NCBI RefSeq assembly: GCF_001898805.1
Contig: NZ_MKVJ01000021.1
Coordinates: 568,529 to 632,528, forward strand
DNA length: 64,000 nt
Source of the DNA: Leifsonia sp. 71-9
GTDB lineage: Bacteria; Actinomycetota; Actinomycetes; Actinomycetales; Microbacteriaceae
Reading direction: 5' to 3'
The notes under the pieces were generated by a model that saw nothing but the letters and a program-made list of their open reading frames with translations, made no database searches and was not told the origin of the DNA. Positions within the stretch are counted from its first letter, which is position 1. Each line of letters starts with the position of its first letter. Position numbers and translations under genes: made by a program. Positions 24,888 to 34,500 of the stretch are shown one piece after another.

Positions 24888-25955
24888 ATGCACGTCAACG
24901 GTTCCCCTGAGCGTCGCCCCCGCCTCACGCCCCCGATCGCCGACGCCCGGCGCGCGGTCCGCGACGCGCTCTCCGCGGCCGCCGCTCTGCCCGCGCCGGA
25001 CCCGCACGACGACCACGGGCCGCGCCGCGCGCATCCCCTCGCGCCGGGCGCGCTCGTGCTCGTCGGGCTGAGCGGGGGAGCGGACTCCCTGGCCCTCGCC
25101 GCGGCGACGGCCTTCGAGGCGCCGCGGGCGGGATACCGCGCCGGTGCCGTGGTCGTCGACCACGGCCTCCAGGAGGGCAGCGCGGCCGTCGCCGAACGGG
25201 CCGCCGCCCAGGCGCGCGAGCTCGGCCTCGACCCGGTGCTGATCGAGCGCGTGAGCGTCGACGGGGCCGGAGGGCCGGAGGGGGCCGCGCGTTCCGCCCG
25301 CCACGCCGCGTTCGACCGTGCCCGCGCCGCGACGGGCGCCGAGCGCCTCCTGCTCGCCCACACCCTCGACGACCAGGCCGAGACGGTCCTGCTCGGCCTG
25401 GCCCGCGGCTCCGGCCCGGGGAGCCTGCAGGGGATGCTGCCGGACACGGGGACGCTCCTGCGCCCGTTCCTCGGCCTGCGGCGGGAGGCGACCCGCGCCG
25501 TCTGCGCCGACTCCGGGCTGGAGCCCTGGGACGACCCGCACAACGACGATCCCGCCTTCACCCGGGTGCGCGTGCGCCGCGAGGTGCTGCCGGTGCTCGA
25601 GCGCGAGCTCGGTCCCGGCGTCGCCGAGGCGCTCGCCCGTACCGCGGAGCAGCTGCGCGAGGACGACGAGGCGCTCGACGGCCTCGCGCTCGAATGGGCG
25701 CTGGAGCTCGTCAGCCAGACCGACGACGGCGCCGTCGCGCTCGACGTCCGGGGGCTGGCCGCTGACCCGCCCGCGCTGCGCCAGCGCATCATCCGACTCG
25801 TCGTCTCGGCGGAGTTCGGGGTCTCGCTCACGCGCACCCACACGCTGGCCGTCGCGGAGCTCATCACCGACTGGCACGGCCAGGGTCCGCTCAGCCTGCC
25901 AGGCATTAGAGTTGAGAGGCAGAACGGGCTGCTCACGTTTCACCCCAACAGCTAA
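24888..25955 (+). CDS. tilS: tRNA(Ile)-lysidine synthase
   Basis: 355 residues. The PP-loop GLSGGADSLALAA (SGGADS at residues 62-67) binds ATP, followed by VVVDHGLQEGS and AHTLDDQAETVLLGLARGSG, both family signatures; a C-terminal region completes the protein. It converts cytidine 34 of tRNA-Ile(CAU) to lysidine. The N-terminal 50 residues are an unusual Arg/Pro-rich extension. It leads the usual actinobacterial tilS–hpt–ftsH–fol block; hpt follows 16 bases later. Confidence 0.95.
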   Translation: MHVNGSPERRPRLTPPIADARRAVRDALSAAAALPAPDPHDDHGPRRAHPLAPGALVLVGLSGGADSLALAAATAFEAPRAGYRAGAVVVDHGLQEGSAAVAERAAAQARELGLDPVLIERVSVDGAGGPEGAARSARHAAFDRARAATGAERLLLAHTLDDQAETVLLGLARGSGPGSLQGMLPDTGTLLRPFLGLRREATRAVCADSGLEPWDDPHNDDPAFTRVRVRREVLPVLERELGPGVAEALARTAEQLREDDEALDGLALEWALELVSQTDDGAVALDVRGLAADPPALRQRIIRLVVSAEFGVSLTRTHTLAVAELITDWHGQGPLSLPGIRVERQNGLLTFHPNS

Positions 25956-25971
25956 GGACAGCACCTCCCCC

Positions 25972-26523
25972 ATGGAACTCACGGACGTCGCGAACGACCT
26001 GACCGAGATTCTGATCACCGAGGAGCAGATCCGCTCCCGCCTCGCCGAGCTGGCACGGGAGGTCGAACGCGATTACGCGGGCAAGGACGTCCTGCTGGTC
26101 GGCGTCCTGAAGGGAGCGGTCATGGTGATGGCCGACCTCTCGCGCGAGCTGAAGCTCTCCGTCACGATGGACTGGATGGCCGTGAGCTCGTACGGCAGCG
26201 GCACCCAGTCGAGCGGCGTCGTCCGCATCCTGAAAGACCTCGACACCGACCTGAGCGGCAAGACCGTGCTCATCGTCGAGGACATCATCGACTCCGGCCT
26301 CACCCTCTCCTGGCTGATCGCGAACCTGCGCAGCCGCGGCCCCGAGTCGATCGAGATCTTCACGCTCCTCCGCAAGCCGGAGGCGGCGCGCGTCGAGATC
26401 GACGTGAAGTACGTCGGCTTCGACATCCCGAACAAGTTCGTCGTCGGCTACGGCCTCGACTACGCCGAGCGCTACCGCACGCTGCGCGGCGTGGGCATCC
26501 TCGCCCCGTCCGTCTACAGCTGA
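25972..26523 (+). CDS. hpt: hypoxanthine phosphoribosyltransferase
   Basis: 183 residues with the PRPP-binding signature VLIVEDIIDSGLTLSWL and the flexible-loop/catalytic segment MAVSSYGSGTQSSG; YVGFDIPNKFVVGYGLDYAERYR closes the base pocket. It salvages hypoxanthine and guanine. ATG at 25972 chosen from the conserved N-terminus; AAGGA is rather distant (about 13 bases). Followed by a 200-base gap containing an inverted-repeat element. Confidence 0.95.
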   Translation: MELTDVANDLTEILITEEQIRSRLAELAREVERDYAGKDVLLVGVLKGAVMVMADLSRELKLSVTMDWMAVSSYGSGTQSSGVVRILKDLDTDLSGKTVLIVEDIIDSGLTLSWLIANLRSRGPESIEIFTLLRKPEAARVEIDVKYVGFDIPNKFVVGYGLDYAERYRTLRGVGILAPSVYS

Positions 26524-26547
26524 GCGACCCCGGCTCGCCGGGCGCCC

Positions 26548-26613
26548 GCCGAGTGGGCGGGATGTGCACGTGAGAACGCCGAGTGGGCGGACTATTCACC
26601 CACTCGGCGTTCT
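26548..26613. repeat. intergenic element A: 30-bp direct repeat plus inverted copy
   Basis: GCCGAGTGGGCGG occurs at 26548-26560 and again exactly 30 bases later (26578-26590). The second copy forms a perfect 15-bp stem, AGAACGCCGAGTGGG (26573-26587) with its complement at 26599-26613, around an 11-base loop. No T-run follows, so it is not a standard terminator. It resembles element D at 46630. Confidence 0.8.
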
Positions 26614-26723
26614 GCTGCGCGGGGGAGGTGCAGTCCCGGGCGTGTCGGAGTGGGCCGCGTACTGCGTGCCCAGAGCGAACACGCAGCCGACCCACAGAGC
26701 CGAAGCGGTACTGTGGTCGCACC

Positions 26724-28733
26724 ATGAACGTCAAGAAGATCTTCCGCGGCCCGATTCTCTACGTCGTGCTTGCGATCATCGCCGTGTGGATCGGCTCGAG
26801 TCTGATCACGATGTCGGGTTTCAAGGGGGTCTCGACCCAGAAGGGTCTGGAGCTGCTCTCGAGCGACAAGGTCTCCAGCGCGAAGATCGTCGACGGTGAG
26901 AACCGCGTCGATCTGACGCTCAAGGAGGCCGACGGGTCGCTCGGCACGCAGGTGCAGTTCTACTACGTCACCCCGCGCGGCGCCGACGTCGTGAAGGCGG
27001 TCGACGACGCGAACCTGCCGAAGGGCTACGACGACGAGGTGCCGCAGCCGAACTGGCTGGTCAACATCCTCGGCTTCCTGATCCCGGCGCTGCTGATCGG
27101 CGTGTTCTTCTGGATCATGCTGTCGGGCATGCAGGGCGGCGGCAACAAGGTCATGCAGTTCGGCAAGTCCCGGGCGAAGATGGTCACGAAGGAGACGCCG
27201 AAGGTCACCTTCGACGACGTCGCCGGGTCGGACGAGGCCATCGAGGAGCTCGAGGAGATCAAGGACTTCCTCAAGGAGCCGGCCAAGTTCCAGGCGGTCG
27301 GCGCCCGCATCCCGAAGGGCGTGCTCCTGTACGGCCCTCCCGGAACCGGCAAGACCCTGCTGGCCCGCGCCGTCGCGGGTGAGGCGGGCGTCCCGTTCTA
27401 CTCGATCTCGGGCTCCGACTTCGTCGAGATGTTCGTGGGCGTCGGCGCGAGCCGCGTGCGCGACCTGTTCCAGCAGGCGAAGGAGAACTCGCCGGCCATC
27501 ATCTTCATCGACGAGATCGACGCGGTCGGCCGTCACCGCGGCGCCGGTCTGGGCGGCGGGCACGACGAGCGCGAGCAGACGCTGAACCAGCTCCTGGTGG
27601 AGATGGACGGCTTCGACCCGAAGACCAACGTCATCCTGATCGCGGCGACCAACCGTCCCGACATCCTCGACCCCGCGCTGCTGCGCCCGGGCCGCTTCGA
27701 CCGTCAGATCGGCGTGGACGCGCCCGACATGCTCGGCCGCAAGAAGATCCTCGAAGTGCACGGCCGCGGCAAGCCGCTCGCGGCGTCGGTCGACCTCGAG
27801 GTGCTCGCCCGCAAGACGCCGGGATTCACCGGCGCCGACCTGGCGAACGTCCTCAACGAGGCCGCCCTGCTCACCGCCCGCTCGAACGCGCAGCTGATCG
27901 ACAACCGCGCCCTCGACGAGGCCGTGGACCGCGTGATCGCCGGACCGCAGAAGCGCACCCGGGTCATGAAGGACCAGGAGAAGCTCATCACCGCGTACCA
28001 CGAGGGCGGCCACGCCCTCGCCGCCGCCGCGATGCGCCACACCGACCCGGTGACGAAGATCACCATCCTGCCGCGCGGCCGTGCTCTGGGCTACACCATG
28101 GTCATGCCGCTGGAGGACCGGTACTCCGTCAGCCGCAACGAGCTGCTCGACCAGCTGACCTACGCCATGGGCGGCCGCGTCGCGGAGGAGATCGTCTTCC
28201 ACGACCCGACGACGGGCGCCTCGAACGACATCGAGAAGGCGACCTCGATCGCCCGCAAGATGGTCACCGAGTACGGCATGAGCGCCGACATCGGCTCGGT
28301 CAAGCTCGGCCAGGCGAACGGCGAGATGTTCCTCGGCCGCGACATGGGCCACCAGCGCGACTACTCCGAGCGGATCGCCGAGCAGGTGGACGCCGAGGTG
28401 CGCGAGCTCATCGAGAAGGCGCACGACGAGGCGTGGGAGGTGCTCAACAACAACCGGGCCGTCCTCGACCGCCTGGCCGCGGCGCTGCTCGAGCAGGAGA
28501 CCCTCGACCACAACCAGATCGCCGAGATCTTCTCCGACGTGGTGAAGCTCCCCGAGCGTCCGCAGTGGCTGTCGAGCGACAAGCGCCCGATCTCGGACGT
28601 GCCGCCGATCGACTTCCCGAAGGCCAAGGCGCCGATCGACTCCGGAGCCGTGGACGGCGGAGTCGACTCCGAGCCGCCGGCGTCGAAGCCGAAGCGCGCT
28701 CCGGCGATCAAGCCGCGGCCGGCGACCGCCTAG
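26724..28733 (+). CDS. ftsH: ATP-dependent zinc metalloprotease FtsH
   Basis: 669 residues. Two membrane helices (about residues 9-30 and 112-133) enclose an extracytoplasmic domain; the AAA module has Walker A GPPGTGKT (204-211), Walker B IIFIDEID and the second region of homology [20 protein letters not shown]; the protease site is HEGGH (426-430; most FtsH have HEAGH). The C-terminal tail is basic and Pro-rich. It degrades membrane and unstable regulatory proteins. TACTGT nine bases before the ATG suggests a very short leader. It is followed 13 bases later by folE, as in other actinobacteria. Confidence 0.97.
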   Translation: MNVKKIFRGPILYVVLAIIAVWIGSSLITMSGFKGVSTQKGLELLSSDKVSSAKIVDGENRVDLTLKEADGSLGTQVQFYYVTPRGADVVKAVDDANLPKGYDDEVPQPNWLVNILGFLIPALLIGVFFWIMLSGMQGGGNKVMQFGKSRAKMVTKETPKVTFDDVAGSDEAIEELEEIKDFLKEPAKFQAVGARIPKGVLLYGPPGTGKTLLARAVAGEAGVPFYSISGSDFVEMFVGVGASRVRDLFQQAKENSPAIIFIDEIDAVGRHRGAGLGGGHDEREQTLNQLLVEMDGFDPKTNVILIAATNRPDILDPALLRPGRFDRQIGVDAPDMLGRKKILEVHGRGKPLAASVDLEVLARKTPGFTGADLANVLNEAALLTARSNAQLIDNRALDEAVDRVIAGPQKRTRVMKDQEKLITAYHEGGHALAAAAMRHTDPVTKITILPRGRALGYTMVMPLEDRYSVSRNELLDQLTYAMGGRVAEEIVFHDPTTGASNDIEKATSIARKMVTEYGMSADIGSVKLGQANGEMFLGRDMGHQRDYSERIAEQVDAEVRELIEKAHDEAWEVLNNNRAVLDRLAAALLEQETLDHNQIAEIFSDVVKLPERPQWLSSDKRPISDVPPIDFPKAKAPIDSGAVDGGVDSEPPASKPKRAPAIKPRPATA

Positions 28734-28746
28734 GTCGCGTCACCGC

Positions 28747-29322
28747 ATGACCGGTTTCGATCGCGCACGCATCGAGGCGGCCGTCGCCGAGATCCTCGCC
28801 GCTATCGGCGAGGATCCGTCGCGTCCCGGCCTCGCCACCACGCCGTCCCGCGTCGCCGACGCCTACGCCGAGTTCTTCGCCGGCGTGGGCGTCGACGCGT
28901 CGGCGGAGCTCGGCGAGCCGGTGCCGCTGGAGTCGGAGCACGCCGACACCGTGGTGCTGCGCGACATCGCGTTCCGCTCGGTGTGCGAGCACCACCTGCT
29001 GCCCTTCCTCGGCGTCGCGCACGTCGCCTACCTGCCGGGGGAGTCGGTGGTCGGCCTCGGCCGCATCCCGCGCGTCATCGACACCCTGGCGGCCCGGCCG
29101 CAGATCCAGGAACGGCTGACCGAGCAGATCGCCGACGCGATCGAGCGCGGCGCCGGTGCGCGCGGCGTGCTCGTCGTGCTCGACGCCTCGCACGCCTGCG
29201 TCACCACCCGCGGCCCGCGGCAGACGACCGCCACCACCGTGACCTTCGCCACCCGCGGCGCGTACACCGACCCGGTGGTGCGCGCCGAGCTGATGGCCCT
29301 CATCGGAAGCGGTGCGCAGTGA
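28747..29322 (+). CDS. folE: GTP cyclohydrolase I
   Basis: 191 residues. Zinc ligands are in SVCEHHLLPF (Cys, His) and in ASHACVTTRGPRQ; GLGRIPRVIDTLAARPQIQERL is the substrate-binding helix. It makes 7,8-dihydroneopterin triphosphate, the first step of folate synthesis. It starts the folE–folP–folB–folK run; its TGA overlaps the folP GTG. Confidence 0.97.
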   Translation: MTGFDRARIEAAVAEILAAIGEDPSRPGLATTPSRVADAYAEFFAGVGVDASAELGEPVPLESEHADTVVLRDIAFRSVCEHHLLPFLGVAHVAYLPGESVVGLGRIPRVIDTLAARPQIQERLTEQIADAIERGAGARGVLVVLDASHACVTTRGPRQTTATTVTFATRGAYTDPVVRAELMALIGSGAQ

Positions 29323-30122
29323 CGCTCATCATGGGCGTCCTCAACGTGACTCCGGACTCGTTCAGCGACGGCGGCCTCTGGCTCGAGCCGGCCGCGGCCG
29401 TCGAGCACGCGCTCGAGCTCGTCGCCCAGGGTGCCGACATCATCGACGTGGGCGGCGAGTCCACCCGGCCCGGCGCCCTGCGCGTCGAGCCGGAGGAGGA
29501 GCGCGCCCGCGTGGTGCCCGTGATCAGCGCGCTCGCCGCGCAGGGCGTCACCGTGAGCGTCGACACCCTCAACGCCTCCACCGCCCGTGCCGCTGCCGAC
29601 GCGGGCGCGGCGATCATCAACGACGTCTCGGGCGGCCTCGCCGACCCGGGGATGCCGGACGCCGTGCTCGACACCGGCCTGCAGTACGTGCTCATGCACT
29701 GGCGCGGCCGCCTCGACTCCGCCGACTCGCTCGCCGTCTACACGCACACGGTGCAGGAGGTGCGGAGCGAGCTCTCGGCCCGGATCACCTCCCTGCTCGA
29801 CCACGGCATCGACCCCGCGAAGCTCATCCTCGACCCCGGTCTCGGCTTCTCGAAGACGGGGGAGCACAACTGGCAGGTGCTCGCCGGCCTGCACGAGATC
29901 GAGACCCTCGGCTACCCGGTGCTCATCGGGGCCTCCCGTAAGCGGTTCCTCGGCGCCCTCCTGCCCGACGGCGCGCCGGTGGCGGACCGGGATGCGCCCA
30001 CCGCCGTGATCTCCGCCCTCGCGGCGCAGGCCGGGGCCTGGGCGGTGCGGGTGCACGACGTCGTTTCCACGCGAGTCGCCCTGGATGTCGTGCGGGCGTG
30101 GCAAGCTGGACGCGATGACTAG
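29319..30122 (+). CDS. folP: dihydropteroate synthase
   Basis: 267 residues, a TIM barrel with all signatures: MGVLNVTPDSFSDGG, DVGGESTRPGA, INDVSGG, LILDPGLGFSKT and GASRKRFLG. It joins p-aminobenzoate to the pterin and is the sulfonamide target. Starts with GTG overlapping the folE stop (GTGA), and its 3' end overlaps the folB start by eight bases. Confidence 0.97.
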   Translation: MTLIMGVLNVTPDSFSDGGLWLEPAAAVEHALELVAQGADIIDVGGESTRPGALRVEPEEERARVVPVISALAAQGVTVSVDTLNASTARAAADAGAAIINDVSGGLADPGMPDAVLDTGLQYVLMHWRGRLDSADSLAVYTHTVQEVRSELSARITSLLDHGIDPAKLILDPGLGFSKTGEHNWQVLAGLHEIETLGYPVLIGASRKRFLGALLPDGAPVADRDAPTAVISALAAQAGAWAVRVHDVVSTRVALDVVRAWQAGRDD

Positions 30123-30492
30123 CACCGAGGCGGCCGACGCGATCATCCTGACGGGGCTGCGCGTCCGCGCCCACCACGGGGTGTTCGACTTCGAGCGCGA
30201 GAACGGCCAGGACTTCGTGGTCGATGTGACCGCGGGTCTCGACCTCGCGCGCTCGGCGGCCTCCGACGACCTGGAGCAGACGGTCCACTACGGCGTGCTC
30301 GCGGAGGAGATCGTCGCCGCCGTGGAGCGCGACCCGGTCGACCTGATCGAGACCGTCGCGGAGCGGGTGGCGGGCGTGGTGCTCGCGCACTCCGCCGTCC
30401 AGTCGGTGGAGGTCACCGTGCACAAGCCGGACGCGCCGATCACCGTGCCGTTCGGCGACGTCGCCGTGCGCGTCGTGCGGAGGCGCTCGTGA
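30115..30492 (+). CDS. folB: dihydroneopterin aldolase
   Basis: 125 residues. LTGLRVRAHHGVFDFERENGQDFVVDV and TVHYGVLAEEI are typical of FolB; VTVHKPDAPITVPFGDVAV closes the domain. It converts dihydroneopterin to 6-hydroxymethyl-dihydropterin. The ATG at 30115 lies inside the end of folP and is preferred to an upstream GTG/ATG (30085) deep within it. Confidence 0.95.
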   Translation: MTSTEAADAIILTGLRVRAHHGVFDFERENGQDFVVDVTAGLDLARSAASDDLEQTVHYGVLAEEIVAAVERDPVDLIETVAERVAGVVLAHSAVQSVEVTVHKPDAPITVPFGDVAVRVVRRRS

Positions 30493-31052
30493 CCCCCGGC
30501 ATGGCCCGGCCGCAGCGCATGCGGGTCGGATCCCCCGCCGTGCTGGCGTTCGGCAGCAATCTCGGCGATCGCGCCGCGACCATCCGCACCGCCCTCGACG
30601 CGTTGCGCGCCGAGCCCGGACTGCGGGTGGAGGCCGTTTCCCGCCTGTACGAGACGCCGGCTCTGAAGCTCGACGGCATCGACGAGGAGGCCCCCGCCTA
30701 CCTCAACGCCGTCGCCCGCATCGACACCGTGCTCGACCCGCTCGCGCTGCTCGCGCTGGTGAACCGCGTGGAGGACGCCCTCGGCCGGCTGCGCACCGAG
30801 CGCTGGGGCGACCGCACCATCGACATCGACATCGTCGACTACGACGGCATCGTCTCGGACGACGAGCGCGTGACGCTCCCGCACCCGCGCGCCCACGAGC
30901 GGGCGTTCGTGCTCGTGCCGTGGCTCGACGTGGACCCGGAGGCCGTGCTCGCCGGATACGGCCGCGTCACCGACCTCGCGGCGCAGGCGACGGACCCGGT
31001 GACGCCGTACACCGCCGAGTCCCTCGACGACACGGACGGAGGCGACCGATGA
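30489..31052 (+). CDS. folK: 6-hydroxymethyl-7,8-dihydropterin pyrophosphokinase
   Basis: 187 residues. AFGSNLGDRAATI, SRLYETPAL, and RWGDRTIDIDIVDYDG followed by LPHPRAHERAFVLVPW are the HPPK signatures (the D-x-D binds Mg-ATP). Starts with GTG overlapping the folB stop; the first 15 residues are poorly conserved, so a later start is possible. Its TGA overlaps the DUF3180 ATG. Confidence 0.95.
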   Translation: MTPGMARPQRMRVGSPAVLAFGSNLGDRAATIRTALDALRAEPGLRVEAVSRLYETPALKLDGIDEEAPAYLNAVARIDTVLDPLALLALVNRVEDALGRLRTERWGDRTIDIDIVDYDGIVSDDERVTLPHPRAHERAFVLVPWLDVDPEAVLAGYGRVTDLAAQATDPVTPYTAESLDDTDGGDR

Positions 31053-31528
31053 ACCGGACCCGCCCCACCTCCCTCATCGGCCTGGGCGTCGTGGGCCTCG
31101 TCGTCGGATTCCTCGGCGAGCTCGGCGCATCGGCGACGGGGATGGCCGTGTTCATCCCGCCGGCCACCCTGCCCATCACGCTCGTGGCCGTCGCCGTCAT
31201 CATCGTGGCGTTCGCCGTGCCGATCCGCCGGGCCGTCCGCGGGCGCAGCTCCCGGCGCATCGACCCGTTCCAGGCGACCCGCGTCGTGGTGCTCGCCAAG
31301 GCGTGCGGGCTGAGCGGCGCGCTGCTCACCGGAGCCGGGATCGGCGTCCTCGCCTACCTGCTGAGCCGGGACGTGCTCCCGGGCGGCAACTCCATCCTGC
31401 TCACCGTGCTCGCGACCGTCGGAGCCGTGGTGCTCCTGGTCGCCGGACTGATCGCCGAGAGCTTCTGCAGCCTCCCGCCCGACCATGACGACGACGACCC
31501 GGAGAACGCCCATGTCGACCCCCGCTGA
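31049..31528 (+). CDS. DUF3180 membrane protein
   Basis: 159 residues, four hydrophobic segments (about 8-25, 32-55, 78-103, 112-133) and an acidic C-terminal tail. This family regularly follows folK in Microbacteriaceae and relatives but has no known function. ATGA-coupled to folK, and overlapped at its end by the next PH-domain gene, so it belongs to the same transcript. Confidence 0.8.
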   Translation: MNRTRPTSLIGLGVVGLVVGFLGELGASATGMAVFIPPATLPITLVAVAVIIVAFAVPIRRAVRGRSSRRIDPFQATRVVVLAKACGLSGALLTGAGIGVLAYLLSRDVLPGGNSILLTVLATVGAVVLLVAGLIAESFCSLPPDHDDDDPENAHVDPR

Positions 31529-32018
31529 GCCGGCACGCGCCCGCATCGACCTGAACGTCGGCGACTGGCGCCGCGTCTCGCCCAAGTACGTGGTGGTCGT
31601 GATCGTCGGCACCCTGATCAGCGGTGTGGTCGCGTCCGCCGTCGCGACCTTCCTCTGGCTCGTCGCCGGCTGGTCCTTCGCCTGGATCGCGCTGATCGCG
31701 ATCGTCGTCATCACCCTGGTCGCGCTGGTGATCGCGCCGCGGCGCGCCCGGTCGATCGGCTACCTGGAGCGGCAGGACGACCTGCTCTTCCGCCGCGGGA
31801 TCATGTACCAGCGCTTCGTCTCGGTGCCGTACGGGCGGATGCAGCTCATCGACATCAACCGCGGCCCGGTGGGGCGGATGCTCGGCCTCGCCGACCTGAA
31901 GTTCGTGACCGCGGCGGCCTCGACCGGCGTCGTCATCCCGGGCCTGCCCGATGCGGACGCCGCCGAGCTGCGCGACCGCCTGGTCGATCTGGCCGAGAGC
32001 AGGCGGGCCGGGCTGTGA
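31512..32018 (+). CDS. PH-domain (bPH2/YdbS-like) membrane protein
   Basis: 168 residues. Two adjacent membrane helices (about 28-72) are followed by a bacterial PH domain (YLERQDDLLFRRGIMYQRFVSVPYGRMQLIDINRGPVGRMLGLADL…), facing the cytoplasm. The start at 31512 has GGAGA eight bases upstream and lies inside the previous gene. It pairs with the larger PH-domain gene downstream, whose GTG overlaps its TGA. In Bacillus, YdbS/YdbT-type pairs have been linked to envelope-stress and bacteriocin resistance; a similar role here is inference. Confidence 0.85.
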   Translation: MSTPAEPARARIDLNVGDWRRVSPKYVVVVIVGTLISGVVASAVATFLWLVAGWSFAWIALIAIVVITLVALVIAPRRARSIGYLERQDDLLFRRGIMYQRFVSVPYGRMQLIDINRGPVGRMLGLADLKFVTAAASTGVVIPGLPDADAAELRDRLVDLAESRRAGL

Positions 32019-33637
32019 CCGAGCCGCTGCCCGGAGGCCCGCTGCCCGGAGGCCCGCTGTCCGCCGTCGAGCGTTCGGCCGAACGGTTCACGGACGGCGA
32101 GTGGCACCGGCTGCACCCGGCGACACCGCTGCTGCGCGGCGGCATCGTCTTCATCGCGGTGCTCGGCTTCGTGCTCTCCAACCTGCGGGAGCGCCTGGTC
32201 GGCTTCTTCGTGGGCGCCCCCGATTACGGCGGCGACCCCCTCGACGAGATCTACAACCGCGGCTGGGAGGGCTGGGCGCTGCTCGGCGTCGCCGTCGTGC
32301 TCATCCTGTGCCTCGGCGCTTTCTACCTGTCGTGGCGGATGCACACGTTCCGCATCACGGGAGACACCGTGGAGGTGCGCAGCGGCATCCTGTTCCGCAC
32401 GCAGCGCAAGGCACGGCTCGACCGCATCCAGGGCATCAACGTGGTGCGGCCGCTGATCGCGCGGCTGTTCGGCGCGGCGAAGCTCGACATCACCGCGGCC
32501 GGGCACGACGCGAACCTCCAACTCGCCTACCTCGGCTCGTCGCTGGCGGACGGGCTGCGCTCGGACGTGCTGCGGCTCGCCTCCGGTGTGCGCGCTGCGG
32601 AGGCGCAGGCCCGGGCGGACGAGAGCGCGGGAGCCGGAGCCCCCGACGGCGCACCCGTGGGAGCACCCGGCGCCGCCGCCTCCCGGACCGCCGCCGTCGG
32701 CGACCTGGTGAACCGCCGTGTGAACGAGTTCCTCGCGCCGGAGCTCGACCCGAACGCCGCCCCGCCCGAGTCGGTCGTCAAGATCCCGCCGCTGCGGCTC
32801 CTCGGCTCGCTGCTGATGAGCGGCTTCACCGTGTTCGTCGTCGTGGTGGTCGCCCTGACCGCCATCGGTGCGGCGACGGGATGGCTCTGGCTCGCCCTCA
32901 TCGTGCTGCCCGGCCTGATCGGCTCGGCCAGCTTCTACATCAACCGTTTGACCAAGTCGCTGCGCTACTCGATCGCCGGGACGCCGGACGGGGTGCGCGT
33001 CGGGTTCGGGCTGCTCAGCACGAGCAACGAGACCCTCCCGCCCGGCCGCATCCACGCCGTGCAGGTGCTGCAGCCGCTGCTGTGGCGTCCGTTCGGCTGG
33101 TGGCAGATCCGGATCAACACGGCGGGCCACTCGCGCGAGAAGGGCGCCGCCGGGCAGGCGAACACGACGACGCTCCCGGTCGGGGATGCGACCGACGTCG
33201 AGCGCGTGCTCGCGCTGATCCTCCCTGGGCTCGCGACCGAGGAGCACCGCGACCTGATCCGCTCCGGGATGACGTCCCGCGGCCGCGACGACTGGACCAG
33301 CAGCCCGCGGCGCGCGGCCTGGTTGCGGCCGCTCTCGTGGCAGCGCACCGGCTACACGAGCGTCGACGGCGCGGTGCTCCTGCGGCACGGGTTCGTCTGG
33401 CGGCAGCTGGTGATCGTGCCGCTCGCCCGCCTGCAGAGCCTCAAACTGGAGCAGGGGCCGATCGACCGCCTGCTCGGGCTCGCCGAGGTGGACTTCCACA
33501 CGGTGAGCGGCCCCGTCCACCCGCGGCTCGCGGCGATGGACGCGACGGAGGGCATCCGGCTGTTCGAGCGGGCGTCGGCCGACGCGATCGCCGCCGGACG
33601 CAGCGACCGCAGCCACCGCTGGGGGGAGTCCGCATGA
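32015..33637 (+). CDS. tandem PH-domain (bPH2/YdbT-like) membrane protein
   Basis: 540 residues with a GTG start overlapping the preceding stop. Membrane helices near 45-65 and 90-110 are followed by a first PH module (TVEVRSGILFRTQRKARLDRIQGINVVRPLIARLFGAAKLDI), a long Ala/Pro/Gly linker (about 205-240), a second helix pair (about 270-310) and further PH modules (GLLSTSNETLPPGRIHAVQVLQPLLWRPFGWW; RHGFVWRQLVIVPLARLQSLKLEQGPIDRLLGLAEV). It probably forms a membrane complex with the smaller partner. Confidence 0.87.
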   Translation: MTEPLPGGPLPGGPLSAVERSAERFTDGEWHRLHPATPLLRGGIVFIAVLGFVLSNLRERLVGFFVGAPDYGGDPLDEIYNRGWEGWALLGVAVVLILCLGAFYLSWRMHTFRITGDTVEVRSGILFRTQRKARLDRIQGINVVRPLIARLFGAAKLDITAAGHDANLQLAYLGSSLADGLRSDVLRLASGVRAAEAQARADESAGAGAPDGAPVGAPGAAASRTAAVGDLVNRRVNEFLAPELDPNAAPPESVVKIPPLRLLGSLLMSGFTVFVVVVVALTAIGAATGWLWLALIVLPGLIGSASFYINRLTKSLRYSIAGTPDGVRVGFGLLSTSNETLPPGRIHAVQVLQPLLWRPFGWWQIRINTAGHSREKGAAGQANTTTLPVGDATDVERVLALILPGLATEEHRDLIRSGMTSRGRDDWTSSPRRAAWLRPLSWQRTGYTSVDGAVLLRHGFVWRQLVIVPLARLQSLKLEQGPIDRLLGLAEVDFHTVSGPVHPRLAAMDATEGIRLFERASADAIAAGRSDRSHRWGESA

Positions 33638-34440
33638 GCCCCGTGGAACGCTCCGGGCGCCTCGGCCTCGGGATCGTCGGCGCGGGACGCGTCGGCCCGG
33701 TGTTCGGCGCCGCCCTCGCGGGAGCCGGTCACGCCGTGGTCGGCATCTCGGCGGTGTCGGCGGCGAGCCGCGAACGCGCGGAGGCGATGCTGCCGCAGGC
33801 GCCGGTGCTGGAGGTCCCGGTGCTGGTCGAGCGCAGCGAACTCGTCATCCTGGCCGTCCCGGACAGCGAGCTGCCCGGCCTGGTCGCCGGGCTCGCCGCG
33901 ACGGGCACCTGGCAGCCGGGCCAGATCGTGCTGCACACCGCGCCCGGGTACGGCGTCGACGTGCTCCGCCCCGCCGCCGCCGCCGGCGCGATCCCGCTGG
34001 CCGTGCATCCCGCGCTCGACTTCACCGGCACCAGCCTCGACCTGGCGCGCCTGGCCGAATCGTGGTTCGCCGTCACCGCGGCCGCCCCGGTGCTGCCGAT
34101 CGCGCAGGCCCTCGTCGTCGAGATGGGCGGCGAGCCCGTCGTCGTCGCCGAGCAGGACCGCCCCGCCTACGCGGAGGCCATCGCCACGGCCACCGCGTTC
34201 TCACGCTCGATCGTGGAGCAGTCCACCGGCATCCTGCGCGGCATCGGGGTCGAGAACCCCGGTTCCTTCCTGAGCTCGCTCGTCCGCTCGGCCGTCGACA
34301 ACGCGCTGACGCAGGCGGGCGCGACCCCCGCGATCGACGTCGAGGACGTGCTGCAGGCGCTCCGCGACGACGACCTCCCCGGCCCCGGCGACGGCGACCC
34401 CGGAGACGACGGGCGCGGCTGGTACCTCCGCGGCGAGTAG
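33634..34440 (+). CDS. Rossmann-fold DUF2520 oxidoreductase-like protein
   Basis: 268 residues. An N-terminal NAD(P)-binding fold (LGLGIVGAGRVGPVFGAALAGAGH) is followed by the DUF2520 helical domain (HPALDFTGTSLDLARL; SSLVRSAVDNALTQAG). The family is conserved just upstream of panC in many actinobacteria and resembles ketopantoate reductase in layout, so it may contribute to pantothenate synthesis, but this is not shown. ATGA overlap with the PH-domain gene; 60 bases separate it from panC. Confidence 0.82.
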   Translation: MSPVERSGRLGLGIVGAGRVGPVFGAALAGAGHAVVGISAVSAASRERAEAMLPQAPVLEVPVLVERSELVILAVPDSELPGLVAGLAATGTWQPGQIVLHTAPGYGVDVLRPAAAAGAIPLAVHPALDFTGTSLDLARLAESWFAVTAAAPVLPIAQALVVEMGGEPVVVAEQDRPAYAEAIATATAFSRSIVEQSTGILRGIGVENPGSFLSSLVRSAVDNALTQAGATPAIDVEDVLQALRDDDLPGPGDGDPGDDGRGWYLRGE

Positions 34441-34500
34441 CCTGGACTGCGGCCATCGCTCGTTGCCACCCGTACGGGCGCCGCGGTCGAAGGGGAGAGA

